From contig JACBWW010000093.1 of assembly GCA_020086605.1 (NCBI GenBank), forward strand, positions 614,285 to 678,284: a DNA stretch of 64,000 nucleotides. The letters are read 5' to 3'. The stretch's first letter is position 1, and each line of letters starts with the position of its first letter. Below are positions 60,697 to 64,000 of the stretch, in pieces. The notes beneath the pieces were generated by a model. It was not told where the DNA came from. It did no database searches and was given only the letters and a program-made list of their open reading frames with translations. The position numbers and the translations under genes were made by a program. The stretch comes from Lanius collurio (Eukaryota; Chordata; Aves; Passeriformes; Laniidae).

Positions 60697-61070
60697 CTGT
60701 GAACGCAAGGTAGGGCCTGTCAGCCTCCCCCACATCTGCTGTGCCCCGAGGGACCCCCAGCCCAGCTGTGCCTGCCCTGCCCATCCCTGAGCTGAGCACC
60801 CATCCCTGATCCGTGTTCCCTGCCCCCTGCACCCCTCCAGCTGCACTCATCCACGAGGAGCACTGCACATGGCATCACGTGCACATGGGAACTGATGGCT
60901 TTGCTTCTCCCGCACTGGACTCCCCTGCTCCTTCTAGGCCAGCCTGGGGCTTAGTGAGATCTCAGTGCCATCAGCCTCCCCAGAGCAGGTAAGGCTAAAT
61001 CCTCCCAAATCCTGGCACCACGAAGGAGCCATGCTGCTGAGGGCCAGCCAGCCGTTCCCAGGTCACCTAC

Positions 61071-61193
61071 CTGCCCCAATCACCTGCTCGATTTTGACAC
61101 AAGAGATATCGATTTCTTTTGCAAATTCCCTGACAGCCTCATTGGGATCTTCGTAGGTGAAAGGATCGATATAAATCTTCATCCCTGGAGTCA
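61071..61193 (-). CDS. EPHB2: EPHB2 exon: juxtamembrane tyrosines and start of kinase N-lobe
   Basis: With the A supplied by the previous exon it begins M-T-P-G-M-K and contains [18 protein letters not shown], the Eph juxtamembrane motif. Its two tyrosines are the known autoinhibitory autophosphorylation and SH2-docking sites. It continues with [18 protein letters not shown], the first strand and beginning of the glycine-rich ATP loop. The acceptor CAG ends at 61194 and the donor is GTAGGT at 61070. The exon is 123 bp and ends after the first base of a Gly codon, which the next exon completes. Confidence 0.97.
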
Positions 61194-62541
61194 CTGCGTA
61201 AAGGTGAGGGAGAGAGTCAGACAGATGGATGCAACTGGAATGGTTGGCACCAAGGAAAAGAGAAACCTGTTTGAGTGACAGTCTTTTCACCTCAGCAAGC
61301 TGCATAGTCAAGGTATGAAGCAGACAAACAGTCTGAGAAAGAACATGCAGAGCCATGTTTCACAGGATGGGTAAAGCTGGATTCCATGAACATTGGCCCA
61401 CAGGTGATTGCTGGGACAGTGGGGAGCTACATCGTGAGCTTGGACTACAAACTGCAGACAGACTCCTCCACGGGGGATCTGCGACCCTTCCAGGAGCTGT
61501 GCAAGCAGGAGGGACAGTCCAGTCTGCCCTGTTCTCCTGACTGGTACCCGGGCCCAAGGCTGGGGTCCCTCTTGGGAGCCCCAAAACAAGTAGTGGGGCA
61601 CACCAGGAAAATCCCAAAGGGCAGGTTCCTCTTGCTAGGCAGAGCAGGGGCCACAGTGACACGTCATGGGAAAGGCAGTGGCCATGGACCTGGTGAGGCT
61701 GGACTGCTGCTGCCACATCCCAGCCACCTGCACTGTGAGACAGCTCTTACCTGTGCTGTCCCCTTTCTATCCCCACTTTGTGGCCCCTGGCTGACTCCAA
61801 AATGGGCTATTTGGAGAGCGGGGCTCACAGCTCCCTAAATAAGGAGCCCCACGCAGCACCAGGCCATGACAGCCAGCTCCAGGGTGCTGCCTGGATTCAG
61901 GGCTTCTGCAGTGCTCACAGACCCCCAGGCCTTGGCAATTCACTGCAGTGTCTGCACAGCAATCACTGCTGGGGACTGAGCAGGGACTGAGCCCTGGCCA
62001 GGGGAGCTGGGTGAGGAAGGGGCTCAGAGGCACCCCAGGCTGTACCAGCTCTGCTGCATCCCGTGGCACCAGGCCTGTTCCGAGTGGTGCAGGCAGTGAT
62101 TAAACCCACCCCAGCCTGGAGCTCTCATGTCCCACAGCAGGCCCAGGAGAACGTGTGAATGTGTGTTTGCAGCCCAGACTGACAAACAACCCAGAGCTGT
62201 ATTTACATAATGTCTCCTGCAAAGTGTCATTTTTCCTGGGAAGTGATCACAAGGCAGCCAGCACAGGCTGCTGGGGCACAGGGCTGCAGCTCTGCCCTTT
62301 GGGACTTGTTTCCCAGGTAAAAGCAGGAGCAACAGTGAGTCCTGAGTGGAAACACTACTGGTGTTTCCCATGCTCTGAGCAGGGCCTGGATTTGTACAGG
62401 AACAAGGTATTAAAAGGGTGGAAATCCTGAAGCTGCAAGTAGAACATGAGGAAAATCACAGCTGAGATTGGAATAAAGCAAGATTAGAGAGACAGGGGAA
62501 GAGAGGAATTTCAGGGACATGCAGGCAGGGGTTAATCATGT
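61194..62541. other. EPHB2 intron sequence, no feature seen
   Basis: Mixed to GC-rich; only random open frames on both strands. Confidence 0.4.
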
Positions 62542-62690
62542 AACCATGGAATGGTCTGGGTTGAAAGGAATCTTAAATGACCTCATCTCACTCTACCTCT
62601 GCCATGGGCAGGGACACCTGCCACTATCCCAGGGTGCTCCAAGCCCCATCCAGCCTGGCCTTGGATGCTTCCAGGGATGGGGGAAGGAGC
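62542..62690 (-). mobile_element. CR1 LINE 3' tail, in EPHB2 intron
   Basis: CCATGGAATGGTCTGGGTTG, TGCCATGGGCAGGGACACCT and CAGCCTGGCCTTGGATGCTT. One of the few CR1 copies in the gene lying in the sense direction. Confidence 0.9.
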
Positions 62691-63252
62691 ATGCACTGGG
62701 GTGAGGCAGGCTGTGCAGTGAGGAATGCTGGATGTGAGGGAGTGCCTTGCACAGGGATGTTGGAAGAGGGAGGCTGCAAGAGAGGGCATGTTAGGTATTG
62801 TACTATATACCTATATATAGCTATATCTCATATCTTCTGGGAATCTGGGAGCACTGGGGTGGGCTCTAGCAGAGGTGTGTGGGTTCCTGCAGGAGGACAG
62901 CACTCTGCAGGACAGGGAGAGGTCAGGAAAGGGGTCTCACTGCTGCCCAGGAGATGGGCAAAGCTCAGGAGCTGGAGGAGCAAGACATGGTGTGGTGGCA
63001 GAGGCCACAAGCACAGAAGAGGGTGACACTTCAGGGGGTGTTGGTTGTCACAGAGGTCTGGAGAACAGGCCCAGGGGTTGGCACCCGACAGCGTGCAGAG
63101 CTGAGAGCAGGGCAGGGGGGATCCAGAGCTGCCCTGCCCACACACACACATGCACACCCTGCCCAGCCCCTCCCTGCAAGCCCCGAGTGAACAGGAGCAC
63201 GAACCGAGCAGCGAGCGGCCCCCCGGGGCCGGGGCGGGCCCCCGGTACGTAC
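62691..63252. other. EPHB2 intron sequence; TATA-rich run then CpG-rich end
   Basis: A TATATAGCTATATC-type AT run is at about 62803-62830. From about 63190 rightward the sequence becomes very GC- and CpG-rich, leading into the juxtamembrane exon. Confidence 0.45.
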
Positions 63253-63317
63253 TGTGGCCACTGGTGTAGTGCTGCAGCTTGTCCGTGTACTCCGAGTCAG
63301 CCCGCTCAAAGCCCCGT
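63253..63317 (-). CDS. EPHB2: EPHB2 exon: cytoplasmic juxtamembrane start
   Basis: It encodes RGFERADSEYTDKLQHYTSGH, the basic and tyrosine-containing segment just inside the membrane, and ends with the A of a split Met codon (donor GTACGT at 63252). The acceptor is a tandem CAGAAG. Using the second AG (exon start 63317) gives C-S-R-R-G-F, which fits the usual EphB2 spacing. Using the first AG (exon start 63320) adds one extra Arg without changing frame. I annotated the shorter form. The upstream intron is only about 149 bp. Confidence 0.94.
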
Positions 63318-63466
63318 CTTCTGGAAGGGAAGGGAGACCTGAGCACAGCATGGGCCCCTCGGGGCTGAGGCTGCGCTGTGGGGGCACCTCTGCCCCCTCC
63401 CCGTGCCCCCCTCCGGCCTCCCCCGGCCCCAGTGCCCGGCCCTGGCCGTGTCTCGGCCTGCCCTAC

Positions 63467-63575
63467 CTGCTGCACACGATGCCGATGACCACGACGGCGA
63501 TGAGGAACACCAGCCCTGCCGCCGAGGAGCCGATGATGAGCGGCAGCTTCTCCTGCACGCTGGTCTGGTACTCGG
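63467..63575 (-). CDS. EPHB2: EPHB2 exon: end of extracellular stalk and transmembrane helix
   Basis: The exon encodes EYQTSVQEKLPLIIG and then a hydrophobic stretch, SSAAGLVFLIAVVVIGIV, followed by Cys-Ser and a split Arg codon. This is the stalk after the second fibronectin III domain and the single transmembrane helix of an EphB receptor. The acceptor CCAG ends at 63576 and the donor GTAGGG begins at 63466. The exon starts with the last two bases of an Ala codon (G|CC) and ends with the first two bases of an Arg codon (AG|A), so both neighbours are constrained. The preceding fibronectin III exon is not in the window. Base use is very GC-rich compared with the kinase exons. Confidence 0.95.
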
Positions 63576-64000
63576 CTGGCACACAGGGACAAGGGGACAG
63601 ATTACTGTGGCACAGGATGGGCCACCACACACAAGGTCATCACAGACAGAGGAGGCCCTCAGCATGAGCCATGTTTGCTTCCTGGCATGGCTTTGGTCTG
63701 GGACAGTCAGGACCCCCCTCTGGCTGGGGGATGTGTGCCAGAAGGAAGGTTGGACGGAGCTATTCCTTCTGGGAGAAAAGTTCAGTGCTGTGGATGCGTG
63801 CTGTGCCTTGTCCTTGGCCCCAGGGCCAGAAAACTGGCTTGGCCTGTTCTATTTAGCAGCACAAATTTAGAAAATTAAGACATGGCTCTGTGTTTGTCAT
63901 CAGCAGCTGTGCAGGTAGAAAACACAAATTTTGCTTCCTCTATATCGAGCTGAGCAGACACATCCCCACAGCACAAAAGCTGGGCAGAAATTGGGGCATT
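63576..64000. other. EPHB2 intron upstream of the transmembrane exon, cut by window edge
   Basis: No further EPHB2 exon was recognised before the window ends; the fibronectin III exons must lie to the right. Confidence 0.5.

Overview
The window looks like avian nuclear DNA. It is littered with 5'-truncated CR1 LINE tails, it has no mammalian-type SINEs, and it carries the 3' half of a vertebrate Eph receptor gene. The protein sequence fits EPHB2 (the chicken Cek5 orthologue). CR1 density and a solo LTR with a 5-bp target duplication suit a bird; which bird cannot be told from this sequence alone.

Gene part, 47.7-64.0 kb, minus strand. Nine coding exons of EPHB2 can be joined in frame from 63575 down to 48856. 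They encode about 455 residues: the end of the extracellular stalk, the transmembrane helix, the juxtamembrane tyrosines, the whole tyrosine kinase domain, the SAM domain and a C-terminal PDZ ligand ending in VEV. Every junction has a GT donor and AG acceptor, and all phases agree. The signal peptide, ephrin-binding domain, Cys-rich/EGF-like part and most of the fibronectin III repeats lie beyond the right edge. A probable 3' UTR runs leftward from 48855. The introns hold CR1 tails, a compact hairpin (58.03-58.18 kb) and one open frame with a signal-peptide-like start that is probably chance.

Non-genic part, 1-47.7 kb. I could not support any protein-coding gene here. It holds a ~30-bp minisatellite followed by an (ATCC)n array at the left edge, a 390-bp G-rich GGGCTGGGACTG array at 7.7-8.1 kb, about 22 CR1 tails in both orientations, one 789-bp solo LTR (10673-11461) with a perfect GTCAG duplication, a roughly 800-bp inverted repeat centred near 30.83 kb, a 21-bp tandem repeat and two assembly ambiguities (7 N at 40341, 1 N at 45075). 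Between the repeats are AT-rich, repeat-poor islands that may be conserved regulatory DNA of the EPHB2 3' flank; this cannot be decided without alignment.

Most long open frames in the window are artefacts of tandem repeats (MDGW, GLGL/PAPV and GFPVAVP runs) or of GC-rich CR1 tails.
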